Shown here in pieces: positions 1 through 11,450 of a stretch of 64,000 nucleotides of DNA (its first letter is position 1; each line of letters begins with the position of its first letter). The notes beneath the pieces are model-generated. The model ran no database searches. It saw only the letters and a list, made by a program, of their open reading frames with translations, and had not been told where the DNA came from. The DNA comes from Halichondria panicea (Eukaryota > Porifera > Demospongiae > Suberitida > Halichondriidae), in the NCBI RefSeq assembly GCF_963675165.1, contig NC_087381.1:4961378-5025377 (forward strand). Direction: 5' to 3'. The translations under genes and the position numbers were made by a program.

Positions 1-309
1 AGCTATCAAAAAAGGGGACATATTAGTAGTCAAGTTCGTGTGGGTAAAATTCAAGCTTTGGAAGAAACAGCCTGGTTATTATGCTTGTATTGGAGTCACT
101 CGGAGAGGAGAATGGTCGATAAAGGTTAAAAGATGTTGTAGCACCTTTACTTGAACTGTAACTTTCAATAATTGTATGGTCATCATTTGTCACAGTTGTT
201 ATAATTCTGAACGTATGACATTGGATAATTAACGCATGCAAATGACGTATGATAATTAAAGAATACAAGGTAAAGAATACATATAATAGCAGTAATATGT
301 CCTCGAAAG

Positions 310-3300
310 TTAGACATACAAGTGTTTGGAAATGTAAGTGGGAATATTAGGTGGTGGCGGCAGCTCTTCTGGTGGATTGTGAAAAATCGCTCTTGTATGA
401 AGAGTTTTGTGTGATGGAAGGGAGGCCTTCCCACTTGAAAACATAGAAGTGGCCATCGACTCAGCTCTCGAGACTCTAGACATTTTTCTTGGTGATTGTG
501 TGGATGGAATGTCAAAATCAGGTCTGTCACCCTCATAGAAGCGGTCGTGGTTGGAGGTATAATAAAAATATGGCAGATCGGGGTCATTCCGTTTCTCATA
601 CTCATTACAGATTTTTCTCCAAGAAAACTTCACTTCTTTCGACGTAAAGTTTTTCCCGAGTAAATCCCTCACCACACTAAAAAAACACTCTACATCATCA
701 GTGGTAGATGCTCGTGGGTGTTCAGGTGGCAAACTCCGGTTAACTAGCTCAATTCGTCGAAACTCAGAGGTCTCAATGTGTAAGATAACTGCAATCAACA
801 CTTCACTAAACCCACGCACACTGGATATGTCCCTATCAAAAAAGCATACTGATTGTTTCATAGGGTTAGCGGTGAGCTTACTTGTTTACTTCCAATAAGC
901 TGAAGTCATATTCAGACTGGTGCCAGGGCATGAGATCGTCCAGAATATACTGCAGGAACTTGTAGTTCAGCCGGCATCTCTGAAGCTGAGATAATCCACG
1001 CTCATCAGCTGCACGTCTCCAACCGTTTACAGCATGAATGTAGTTGGCCTCAGCTGTGTATCCTTTCCTTTCCATGAAGTGTGCCAGAGGTAGAGAAAAC
1101 AATCTTTCAGCATCACTGACCGATTGCTTTCTCAAACCGACAAGAGCAGAGTGTGTCAATCTAGAGGTTTCGTCCTTGAGAGCTTCCATATAGTGCTCTA
1201 CTTCAATGTCATCTGGACCTCCATTACGGGTACACTTGGCCATCCTCTGTATAAATTAAAGAGTGCAGTGTGTAAATGTAAATGTACATTCATTATTATG
1301 TATAAAAGAGTGCAGTGTGTAAATGTAAATGTACCTTCAGTACATGGGCCGGGTCTTATCTCTCATAAAAGACGTTTCCAGTTTCTGGATGAACTTCTGG
1401 CACATGCAAATGTTGTCTGAAAGGTACACCATTTCGATCGTATTCTCTGACGGTGTGGTGAACTCAAGTTGAGCTAAAATAGACCTCAATTTGTCCACTT
1501 CTTCTTCTCTCTTTCCTACGGTAATTATTAATTATCATCTTCGAGCATTAATTTATGTGCAACTTGTGTTACCTGGAATCCACGAATGAAATTTGTAGCC
1601 ACTTGGAACCGTGCGAGGTCTAAATCGAGATATGATATCCTCCCATGTGAGGCCAAGAACTTCCTTCCAAATGTGTATCTCACATAGTAGCTGTGCTGAT
1701 ACGAAAGGACTTGGTTTCAGACATGTGATCAATGAGTTTGCCATCACTGAAATATAGAAAAAAATCTATGAGTGAAAAACGTACATGAACCTGACCTAAC
1801 AAATTACGTTTTGGAGTCAGCAGATACTTTCTTTTATAAGCGGGAGTACTTAGCCCTGATGGTAGAGCGAATTTGAAGCACAGACAGGGGTCTGGTATAC
1901 CCTTTGTTTCTCATCGAATTATACTCACCGTCGCTACTAAATCCTAAAAGATACACATAATTATGTACACATAATAATACACTATTTTGTATATAGGTCT
2001 CACCAACAACATTCATTCCACGAGCTTTCATCAATTTGAGAATATTGCAAACAATACGACGAATTGTTTGCTCATTGATAGAGTGGTAGGGAAGCAGTTG
2101 AAGTGGTAAAGCATAAGGTTTTCTTTCTCTTCTTTCACTGCTAATCATTAGCACAAACACGTGTGTTGCAACCTGTCGTTTTTGTCAGTATAAATTTCTA
2201 GAGAAATTGCATAAATTTTCTTTCATGCTGGAAATGGACTGACTGGTATGGCAACTGCACGAACATTGACAATAAGCTGCTGATTCTGCTTTCTAAGCTG
2301 CTGTATATCGTCGACTTTCCAACCACCTTCAAACAGTTGCTTTGTAGTTGTTCCCTTTTCGTGGCGTCTGCATGCTCTAAAGCTGCACGCAATTAAAACG
2401 ACACAACATGATATTTGCCTGCTAATGGAGGAAATACTTTATATATACCTGTCAGAATGAATATCTTTTCTTCAAGTAATATCTGGCAGCATTTCCCCAA
2501 GTCTTCCACGCAGTTACTGCCAATCCTTATTGCCTTGTAGAAATCAAGCAGGTCTCTGTAAACCTTAAACTCTTGCTGTAAGTCACCAGTGTCAAGATCA
2601 ACATCCCCACTCCACTCATGACGCATCGATTCTTTCAATCCAGAAACAAGATCACATCCATCCCCTTTCAACCACCAGCTTGTGTTCGGATTTCTCTTGT
2701 GAGCAGCATCAAGTATCTTTAGCTATATAATGGTACCCAACAGTTGATAAAATAATTTGGGCATGTCACTTATTATATACCTGAACCTCTGATCCCAAAG
2801 AAATTCCACTGCTAACAATGTCTCTTTCAAGAGTTCTTTCAGAGAGCCCAGGGACGTTGACTCTTGCCTGAAGCAACAATGAAAAACAGCTAGTATACAT
2901 GTTATAGCACCTTAATTCAATGAATAATACCTCAAGTGGGTCAAGGCCTCCATGGCGTGGCTCAGGGACTGACTGAGAAGTTGACATAATTTTCCACATT
3001 GGACCACAGAAGATTTTTACCCATTCGTTCCGAAGAGAGTAAACATGGACACTAGCCACTTTCTGTAGTCATCAGGGTAACGAACCTTAAAAACACCAGG
3101 AGTGCATGGCACTGTAATTATATTGAACATACTTGTTGTATATCAGACGAACAGAAGAAATTAGAGCAATACTCAATGAGTCCCATTGGCATTCTTGAGA
3201 CAGGTAGCCGTGATTCCTGACTGTTAGGTCTCTTCGTGCCTATTGCTTTCGCCAAGTTGTACATCACATTGGTTCTACCACCATGATCCAATTGCACCAT

Positions 3301-3792
3301 AGCCTCAAGAGAGAGAATTAGATAATCGGAAGGATAAACTCTTTCATAATAAAGAAGTGCATATTCCTGGAACAGCTTAGTCACCACACCGATCTGTTCT
3401 TCTCGACAGAGCTCTGATATTGTCTGACCAGTGCCTGATAAAACACATTGTTCATCATTGGGCAAGAAGAGTTTGTTTTATTGGTCAAATTGTATTCAGC
3501 CTTGGCATTGTCAGGAGAGGAGAAGCGGTTTTGCAGCTCCCTCTGAACAGTGTTTCGACAGGCATCAGCTACAGTAGATGAGATAGAAAAGTCACCATTA
3601 TTTTTATGATACGAACATCTAGTAGCAGTTTACCTATGCGTACTGCTTCCATGTTTACAAAGAGAAATTCAGAGGTATCTTTCCAAAACTGATGTTTTCT
3701 TCCAAATGCTGGCCACCTGTCTTTGAAGCCAGCACAACACACATAACTAGTTAGCTGCTCGAGCTCATCCAAACTCCATGCGATTGCGGCCT
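310..3792 (-). CDS. Multi-exon gene of unrecognised, transposase-like family; 5' end missing and one in-frame stop
   Basis: At least ten coding blocks read leftwards: about 3635-3792, 3475-3570, 3130-3445, 2930-3060, 2781-2870, 2465-2720, 2240-2392, 2000-2170, 1830-1945, 1573-1750, 1335-1515, 885-1246 and 310-848. Several junctions are in phase (for example 1573/1515 and 848 onward); others, near 3480 and 1830, stay unresolved. Striking peptides are TSWWLKGDGCDLVSGLKES, VGFSSDGEYNSMRNKGYTRP and, in the last exon, RASTTDDVECFFSVVRDLLG followed by DPDLPYFYYTS. Block order and the acidic and Trp-rich motifs look like a large transposase-derived protein, but I cannot name the family. In the 1335-1515 exon a TGA (1337-1339) lies just before a phase-consistent donor, so this copy may be decayed. 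No initiator exon was found above 3792. Function unknown. Confidence 0.5.
1258..1332. repeat. Short tandem duplication inside an intron
   Basis: A block of about 28 bp (gagtgcagtgtgtaaatgta...) occurs at about 1260 and again at about 1308. It fills most of the intron between the 1335-1515 and 885-1246 exons of the minus-strand gene, next to the donor that follows the in-frame TGA. Confidence 0.6.
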
Positions 3793-5052
3793 AGATACAT
3801 GCATCAAGACACATAATCAGTGAGCTATTGTTTTTACCCTTGATTGAGAATTTGTGAACTAGATGGTTACACTGATGTTGTGCTTTATTTAGAGTTGGAT
3901 TATTTTGCCAGTTTGAAAACTAAACTGAGAAACAAAGACTTTTTACTACAGAAAAACTACAATTTTACAAGGTTTGATCCCTTTTTAAGAAACAGTACTC
4001 ATCCATATTCAAGTTTTCCTGGTTGTATGTATGTACGTAGGTTGGTCTACTGAAAGGCAAAAATCGCCTATTCATACCATTTAGAATGTGTTGTAGTGTA
4101 GTATGGCTTATTTCATCTGACGTTTTATGCTCCCTTTTTAAGAAACACACATGCTTATTATAATTATACTGACTTCATGAGAGTGTTTATCAATGTCAGG
4201 TCCATCAACTGGTACAGGTTTTGTGCTTTAAATTTTAGTCAGTTGCAGAAAATATGACTGGAGGTGTAAGGCCTGATTATCGGCTTATATAGTAAGAAAC
4301 AGAACTGGGATAGAAAGCTCCAGGTCAGTGCCACAGTGTTTTACTAACTCATTCATATGCCCCCCCCCCCCCCCCACATACACAGTCATACTATTAGATC
4401 TTCATCGTACTATCAGTATGCTGGAAGAAATTTATGAAGCTTAATGAAGAAGGAAGAGTTGATTGACTATTTTGGGCTACATATAAAAAACGAAATGAAA
4501 GACTTTGTTACATGCAAAAGACCTGTACAGTTGTATAGCACCAGCTCTACCTCATGCAGTAGCAGCAGTAGCAGTTCATTATGCAGCTGCTTATTATGGC
4601 AGTTTATATGACTTGTGAAATGTTGATAATTTATTAAAAAATTTGGTATTAATAAAATGTCATACAGAACATGTTACAGAGAATATTGATAATGGCTACA
4701 GTACTATCAGTCTATCTATGTTATCTAGTTCTTGTGCATACAAGCTCTGGGTTTGTATCAAATGTGAGAATGGACATGAACACAAGCAGTATTGTCTAAG
4801 TATTAAAGTGTTGTTTCTGAGCTTCTCTCTTTCTTGTTGACTTTGAGAATCCCTCTCAGTATTTAACTTGAGGCAGATTCTTGGGATGTCAACTTGCATC
4901 TGTCATCAATGACTTCTTTCAGAGTTAATTAATAAGGACTTGTTCTCTCTGTTATTTTTATTGCCATAGTTTGGAGGCAACAAAAGTAGAGGCGAAGTGA
5001 TGCATTCCAATGACGTAAGCGTGTCACGGATAGCTTCAAATTTTCTACTGTA
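3793..5052. other. Non-coding stretch
   Basis: No credible coding exon was found on either strand. A poly-C tract lies near 4361-4376. The missing 5' exon of the leftmost gene could lie here but is not recognisable. Confidence 0.4.
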
Positions 5053-5190
5053 CCGGTGTAGAAGCGATTTGGGGCTCCCCCCCATTTCAGGGCCCCCGGG
5101 CCCTAAAACGCTAGCGATTTGGGGCCCCCCCACGGCCCTATTTCACTAGCGCTTTGAGGCCCCTCCAGCGATATGGGGCCCCCACTTATA
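5053..5190. repeat. G/C-rich palindromic array 1
   Basis: The array begins accggtgtagaagcgattt and consists of alternating runs such as ggggctccccccc, gggcccccgggcccta and cgctagcgatttggggcccc. Each unit is nearly self-complementary around a short AT or GCTAGC core. The same vocabulary recurs at 6410-6680 and, in reverse orientation, at 7785-7920, where the end reads gcttctacaccggtgtcat. Confidence 0.65.
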
Positions 5191-5250
5191 ACTTGCAGTG
5201 TAGATGGTATCTATATGCTTGTAGCCTCAGCCTCATGGTCTAAATAATAG

Positions 5251-5383
5251 TTAGACACTGTTTAGGAAGTTTCTACATGATTTAGAAGCCCAAAGGGCTG
5301 GTTGTAGTATCCCGAACGCAGTGAGGGTTCTACTAGCCCTGAGGACTTCTAAATCATGTGGAAACTTCCTAAACAGTGTCTAA
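5251..5383. mobile_element. 133-bp MITE-like element with 38-bp inverted ends
   Basis: The left arm (5251-5288, starting ttagacactgtttaggaagt) and right arm (5346-5383) are reverse complements with only one or two mismatches around a short core. No coding capacity. The arrangement is that of a foldback or miniature inverted-repeat element. Confidence 0.75.
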
Positions 5384-6409
5384 GCATTTTAGATCATAGC
5401 AACCATGAGTATTTAGCCAATCAGATTTGAATGTTCTTATCTAATCTTTGCTACATGATTTTCTAAGTGAAATACATGATTTTCTATTGAAGTACATGAT
5501 TTTCTAAATTGGATAGAACATTTCCTCTAACCAATCAGATTGCAGTATTTATGGCAAACATGATCTAAGTAAATCTAGATGTCCCTTGCTGACTAGATCT
5601 TGCACAGTACTTACTCATAATTAGCTCTCTTGCTGACTAAGTGCAGAGTTTAATAACACCATGACTTGCAGGTGCTATTGGCTAATGTTAGGCTAGCTAT
5701 ACCAGAGCAGGAAGATGTAGATCTATCCTCAATACTTTAACTGAACTCGAGAAAGTTGTTATTTTATGCCCCTGTTATCAGTTACGGAATAAATTACTGT
5801 TCCTTTAACTGGCTCTGTTCGTTAAATACTAAGAGATCATGGAGAGAAACACATGCATGCACACACAGAACATGCAATAACCATGCAGAGTGAGACATAC
5901 ATTACTGTCATAGGAACAAAGACGAGCAGGGCCTCTTCACAACACAAGTAAACCATAGAGCCTTGCTCTACGTACATAAGGCTGGGATAGAGGTAATAAA
6001 ATACACATGGAAAAAAGAACAAGTGTATCCACAGGTGGCTGACTACCATGCATCCTCCACAATTTCTTGCTCTTTGATTTGCAGTTTATTCTCAACTTCG
6101 CCAGGAAAAGTTCTTGATAACAAAGTGCATGGGCTGCTGCTTGTATTCTCAGTAGTATATGCTCAGCCTATATGAATGCATGCATGCATGTGCTGTGTAT
6201 ACAATGGCTATGTGCTGTCACACTGTAACGCAGGCCTTATTTTGCACATAATTATGGCTGCCTTATAGTGACCAAGCAGCACAGATTATAGGCTAGTAAT
6301 ATATTCTGTATTGGAGTTTAGATCTACATAAACATTATAGCCATTGATTCTCAACTCAACCTCCTATTACTGTTGTGCTGGCTTGACTCCACTGCTCAGA
6401 ATAGACTTC
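5384..6409. other. AT-rich non-coding stretch with short repeats
   Basis: Contains three tandem copies of a tacatgattttcta word near 5450-5515. No supported gene on either strand; open frames here are short and lack splice or homology support. Confidence 0.4.
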
Positions 6410-6680
6410 TCTAGGGGGGCCCTATAATCACTAAGGGGGGGGCGTATACCGCTAGTGCAATGGGGCCCCCCCTTACACCCCAAATCGCTAGCGTTTTAGG
6501 GCCGGTGTCATAAAATTTGGCCCCCCCCGGGCCTAGAATTTTAAAATTTTGGGACCCCCGGGCCTAGAATGTTAACAGTTTAGGCCCCCCAGGGGGTCCA
6601 AACTGTTAACATTAAGGGGGGCCTAAACTGTTAACATTCTAGGCCCCCCACTGTGAGATTAGGCCCCCCCTCTTCTGCTA
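6410..6680. repeat. G/C-rich palindromic array 2
   Basis: Several units of about 33 bp of the form ggggggcctaaactgttaac followed by attctaggcccccc. Each is a palindrome centred on GTTAAC or AAAATTTT. The sequence also contains ggccggtgtcataaaatttg, linking it to the other arrays through the shared ggtgtcat word. Confidence 0.7.
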
Positions 6681-7284
6681 TCCTTTTCTGCACGATAGAA
6701 CGAAGTCAAAGAGATATAATAATATGGTAAGGTTAGCTCTATTAGTTGACAAAGCATCAAAGAGACTGCATGCATGCAAAGACTCTGTATCAAAGTAGCA
6801 AAAATGTTTGCATTATTATTCTATCAAAGTGAAGGAAGATTTACCTTTCAAGTTACTCATGCTTTACCTATAAATGCTTTGATGCAGCTCTGCAATGTTG
6901 GATCTGCCTGTAAGACAATCGATGTTGTTGCATAGCTATCGCCATATTTGCAACTTCTTGCTTACTTTCTCAGCCAAATTTCAGGACAAAAAGTATAAAA
7001 CACACAATTTCAGTGCAAAGACAACAATTTATATCTTCCTCCATGTTTTCCTATACAGACTCCTCTTCAATTTCTTCTGGGATTATTTCAATACAAATTT
7101 TGACCCAGACAAACTGTGTACTTATCATGTCATTTGCCCTTGCTCCAATTGTATTATTTAAAAATCCTTATTTGTAGTATAGTACGTACTCCAGCTAGAC
7201 TTTTAAGAAGTCAAAGACTGGCAGTGTGCTCTATTCCTTACTTATACTCAGTTCTTTATTCATTTTTGTTCAGCACTACTGAAA

Positions 7285-7288
<4 letters not shown>

Positions 7289-7375
<87 letters not shown>

Positions 7376-7376
7376 G
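7289..7376. repeat. (TAA)n microsatellite
   Basis: An almost pure TAA trinucleotide run of about 85 bp. Open frames reading through it as poly-Ile are artefacts. Confidence 0.95.
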
Positions 7377-7784
7377 ATGTAAATTGTTGTGGGGATGCTC
7401 CAATAGCATTACTGGCTCAGCTCTCAAGTAATATGGAATCACAGATAGAAGTCAAGAGAGAAACTGTTGTATCATGGTGGAATCACAATAGCAGTTTCCT
7501 TTCGGGACAAGGGTAATCTTGGACAGTCCTGACCAATTCTGGACAGTTGGCACCTATGTGCTTCGTGCTGCATGAGGCCTGATTCATAGAATGACATGGT
7601 GCAGTGTGATGGCTGTGATACCAGTGGTATACTACTGTACATGCATGAAATGTGTGTGTGTGTGAGGAGAGCTGCATTCAGTAACCGGCACTGCATAGAC
7701 TGTGAAGACCATAGAAGACTGTATTGGTGTATTTTGAGAATGCACTGTCACATAATGTTACCGCTGTTGCGCTGTTAATGGGGG

Positions 7785-7920
7785 GGCCTAAAATTTTAAG
7801 AGGGGGCCTAAAATGTTAAAATTCTAGGCCCGGGGGGGCCCAATCTCATGGGGGGCCTAAAATTTTATGACACCGGGGGCCCCAAAATAAGGGGGGGGCC
7901 CATATCGCTTCTACACCGGT
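7785..7920. repeat. G/C-rich palindromic array 3, target of the adjoining element
   Basis: Units such as gggggcctaaaatgttaaaa and ggggcctaaaattttatgac lead to gcttctacaccggtgtcat at 7905-7923. The last part is the reverse complement of the start of array 1. The large palindromic element begins immediately after gtgtcat. Confidence 0.65.
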
Positions 7921-7922
7921 GT

Positions 7923-9073
7923 CATATGGGGTGTTATCTGTGTCAAAATGACTATGACAATGTACACACGCGTGCATTCATATGCACATTACAATATGCA
8001 TGTCAACATGCATATGCACATACAATATGCATGTCAACATCCATATATGCACGTTACAATGAACATTACAACATGCATGCATGTCAACATGCATTATGCA
8101 CGTTACAATAATTTTATGCCTGCAACATGCATATGCACATTACAACATGCATGTCAACATGCATATAATTATTATACACATTTACAGTATTATGCTGCAT
8201 GGGATGTCAATAATTATGACCTCCGGCAGCATAATTATACACTTACACCCAATAATATGCATATACATGTCCATATAATAATGATTGGTAGACTGGTTGG
8301 CACACACAACATTAATTGTGGATAACTCCTTCGCAAGACTCCAATTTGAGCTGGAAAAGACGCCGCAATAATTAGTTTGTTAGTAGGTGTGACATCTAGA
8401 TTGTGCATGCGCGATAAAAATATAAGCCCACTCCACATGTACCGACATGTGGAGAGTGGGCTTCTAAATATAATCTGCCCTCGTTGGCTACTCTCCAAAT
8501 CTGGAAGCGAGAAAAATAAGGAAGAAGAAGAAGTATATACCGACAGTGTATCAGACTCTAGCTAGCTAGTTAGCTGTGATATAAATGGCTGACAAGATTA
8601 CTCGCGCCAACGAGATAATATAAACGTATTGTGCTAGTCCATAATGAGTACTTGCACTTTGACCCAATGACCACATAATCTAGACTTCATCCTTTCCGTC
8701 TACAAAATTACAGTGTAATTACTCTCAATATCCGGATACATGCATAGTGTGTAATGTGTAAGTATACATGCACATACCATATAATTATTATTGACTTGAT
8801 AATTGTGTAACGTATATATGCATGTTGTAATGTGTATATATTATGTTGACATGCATGTTGCATCCATGCATATTATTGTAAGGTGCATATGCATGTTGCA
8901 TGCATGCATATTGTAAGTGCATATGCATTTTGACATGCATATTGTATGTGCATATGCATGTTGACATGCATATTGTAACGTGCATATGCATGTTGACATG
9001 CATATTGTAATGTGCATATGAATGCACGCGTGTGTACATTGTCATAGTCATTTTGACACAGATAACACCCCAT
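7923..9073. mobile_element. 1.15-kb palindromic element with about 250-bp inverted arms
   Basis: The left arm starts atggggtgttatctgtgtca and the right arm ends with its reverse complement (tgacacagataacaccccat). Both arms continue inwards for about 240-260 bp through degenerate 30-35 bp subrepeats built from gcatatgcac and atgcatgtcaacat. The core (about 8190-8780) has no recognisable transposase. Flanking copies of gtgtcat on both sides look like a target-site duplication. Open frames rich in Met-His-Val in the arms come from the subrepeats and are not genes. Confidence 0.75.
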
Positions 9074-9074
9074 A

Positions 9075-9240
9075 GTGTCATAGGAATGAATGATTCCCCT
9101 AAATAATGACTCCCGGTCATTCCTACCTAGTCACCAGTGACTCCCGGTCACTCACGCCTAGGTATAAATGACTCCCCCGATCACTGACTCCTAGTCACAA
9201 ATAACTCCCCCCTGGAAAAAATGACTCCCCCGAAATTTAT
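9075..9240. repeat. Array of actccc/gggagt words
   Basis: Repeated words of the form atgactcccggtcattcct and gtgactcccggtcactc. The start (gtgtcataggaatgaatgat) matches, in reverse complement, the sequence near 11419-11447. This is the right-hand flank of the palindromic element and the other half of its former target. Confidence 0.6.
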
Positions 9241-9848
9241 ATAGACTACGAACATCCATAGAGCTAAAGAGACTTCAGGGCTATACTAAGTACATCCTCA
9301 AAACCTGTCACATGCATGCAGTGTGACTATACAATCAAGCTCAAGACTGTTATCAGGACTGCATGCAGAGAGAGAGGCCTGTTTAATTAATGTTATAAGT
9401 ATTGACTATAATTACAGCTGTTCTTTACTGTAAACTGGTTCAGTCTAGCTATGCTATCATATCAGTTAGTACCTATAGTACTTATACTACATTGTACACT
9501 CTGTTCACATTTTCACATGTCTCACGGTCGTCACTGTAAAGCAAAACTTATAATACAACAACATCCATCACAATAACTAGATCTATACAGTGCATGAAAA
9601 ACAAACAAAACAACAGTGCAAATTAATAATTATTACAGTGTACAAACAAAAACAGCTAGTGGAAGATAACGAAATGCTAAAAAATTCTATTTAGATCTAC
9701 AACTATATAGGACAAAACCAATCTCCAAGTGGAGATACTTTAATCAATACGAACACATTTATAATGATACCACACATTACACGTATCGCACTGGACCATT
9801 TCATCATAACAGTCAGGGCGGAGACAAGGGCAGTATATATCGTAATTA
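9241..9848. other. Non-coding stretch
   Basis: AT-rich. I see no gene, no clear inverted repeat and no tandem array. Confidence 0.4.
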
Positions 9849-11010
9849 CTATGCTGGAAAATCTTTCTGGTCTCTTGCGGCCACTAACATCTTTTGACTT
9901 TGGAAATCTTCTGAGTTTCTGAGTTTCTTATTTTCAAAGCAACGCACAAGGTGTGGCCTCATTTTGTCTTCATTTAGGGTGATGGTATCCAGATTGTCTC
10001 CTTGCAATGCGTGGTATGCAGCGGCAATTGCAAACAAACCACAGTTGTTACTGCCACTGCTCTGCTGTTGAATGGAGGCCACAGACAGTAACAGCCCATT
10101 GTGCGGGCTATTAAAGGCTTATACATTTGTGCGATTTGCAGCTCAGCACCTGGCTCCAGTTCTTTCCCATATTGGAAGCAGCTATCAAAGAGGAAAAGTA
10201 TATACCCCCTTGATGAGTGCTGTCGCAATCCAGTGATGCCTCTCTGTTACAAAGAATATCTGCACGAGTATGATATAATTATAATAATATTATAATTATA
10301 CGGCCATGCAAGGATGAGGTATAATTATGTATACCAATACTATAATAATACTACTATTAAATTAAGTTCTAAGTAGAAATTATACCTGTGGCTTCACTAC
10401 TAGTGACTGCATGAAAGGACATCTTCTGAGCCAGAAGAGTAGAGTAGCAGCCTTCAATATTTGGAAATTGCATTCTCATCAGTTTGTGGGCAGCATACAT
10501 ATATATGACGGTCAGAAAGCATCCCGCTCTCAGCAAGAATTACATCCTTGTCTCCCGTCCTCAGGTCCAAATCCTTCACCCAGTAGCTTGAATTCTGTCG
10601 AATGTGCACACAATAATTATAATGAACGGTATAGTGTGCACATAATAATAATTGTAATTAACGATAGCTCCTGTTAACAAGTATATATAACTATATACCT
10701 TTCTTGTTACAGACTGAGTAGTCCTTTGCTTCTTCAAAGGTGGCTCCATAGAGGATGCAGCTTAACGAGAGAAGGGGGCGTCTCGCTTGCGAGAGGAGGG
10801 AGCATCTGGCTTGTGAGAGGAGAGGGCGTCTGGCTTGTGAGAGGAGGGGGCATCTGGCTTGTGAGAAGAGGGGACGTGAGAGGAGGAAGCGTCTGGCATG
10901 GCAATCTTCGAGGATTCTTGATTTCTCCTCATCGCTGCGCACACGTATCCTCCAGTCAGCTGCATCAGCAGCTTTGGTGTGCTTCTTGTTATATAGAGGC
11001 TACCATTTTC
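9849..11010 (-). pseudogene. Ulp1/C48-type cysteine protease remnant of a transposon-borne gene
   Basis: Three exon-like blocks read leftwards: about 10700-11010, 10388-10598 and 9849-10260, joined by plausible GT-AG introns. The middle block encodes YWVKDLDLRTGDKDVIL, then MLSDRHIY and, after a frame change, MQFPNIEGC. The last block encodes RHHWIATALI, then FDSCFQYGKELEPGAELQIA in another frame, then NNCGLFAIAAAYHALQGDN in a third. HHW, the Asp of FDS and the Cys of NCGLFA sit where the His-Asp-Cys triad of Ulp1-like proteases lies. At least three frameshifts make it inactive as read. The first block begins with WRIRVRSDEEKSRILEDCH, reminiscent of the segment before integrase zinc fingers, then runs into a 24-bp tandem repeat. 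Such protease-integrase combinations occur in eukaryotic DNA transposons; that assignment is inference. Confidence 0.7.
10765..10900. repeat. 24-bp minisatellite
   Basis: About five to six copies of a unit like gcgtctggcttgtgagagga. It is open in several frames on both strands, giving artefactual repetitive peptides. It interrupts the first block of the protease remnant. Confidence 0.85.
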
Positions 11011-11165
11011 AACCAACCCTTAGGCCCTTAGTAGCACCCTCGCTACGCTCGAGATGCTACAGCCTCGGGCCTTCGGGTCTCAAAACCCCATAGAGACCTT
11101 GGACTCAACCTATAACTATTATGTATAGGTCTACATTCCAGCTGTCACTTGCTGTCTACTACAGG

Positions 11166-11345
11166 ATGAACACTTGCTTCATTGCTACCTTGCTACTACT
11201 AACCTTGCTCTTCTTCATCTTGCATGGCTCTTCACTCTCTACTATGAGGAGTGCATGCATTGGAGTGCATGAATGCATGTACTCCTGCTACTATATACCG
11301 AAGTTACATCGATGGAAACAGGTCACATTGGCGGGAACAAACATG
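11166..11345 (+). CDS. Possible first exon of a small secreted protein
   Basis: An ATG just after an acceptor-like ctactacag opens a frame with a strong signal-peptide profile (MNTCFIATLLLLTLLFFIL), followed by a short stretch with three Cys (SACIGVHECMYSC). The frame then runs into a G-rich repeat array at about 11345, so the end is not credible. No downstream exon and no family were recognised. It may be chance hydrophobic coding. Confidence 0.2.
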
Positions 11346-11450
11346 CGCATAGGGGAGTCATCCACTCCTGGGGGAGTCACCCACACCTTAGGCAGGAATG
11401 ACCGGGGGGTCACTCCCACCGGGGAGTCATTCATTCCTCTGACACCGTTG
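11345..11450. repeat. Array of ggggagtca words (reverse copy of the 9075-9240 family)
   Basis: Contains ggggagtcatccactcctgg, accggggggtcactcccacc and ggggagtcattcattcctct, then gacaccg. Read in reverse complement it gives cggtgtcagaggaatgaatg, an uninterrupted version of the sequence split by the palindromic element at 7923-9073. Confidence 0.65.

Noticed and set aside
7848-9120. Open frames rich in Met, His, Val, Asn and Cys on both strands
   Set aside because: They lie in the subrepeats of the palindromic element and mirror each other on opposite strands; no start, splice or family support.
10691-11093. Overlapping open frames with periodic Arg/Leu/Ser or Pro/Ser/His repeats
   Set aside because: Produced by the 24-bp minisatellite, which lacks stops in several frames on both strands.
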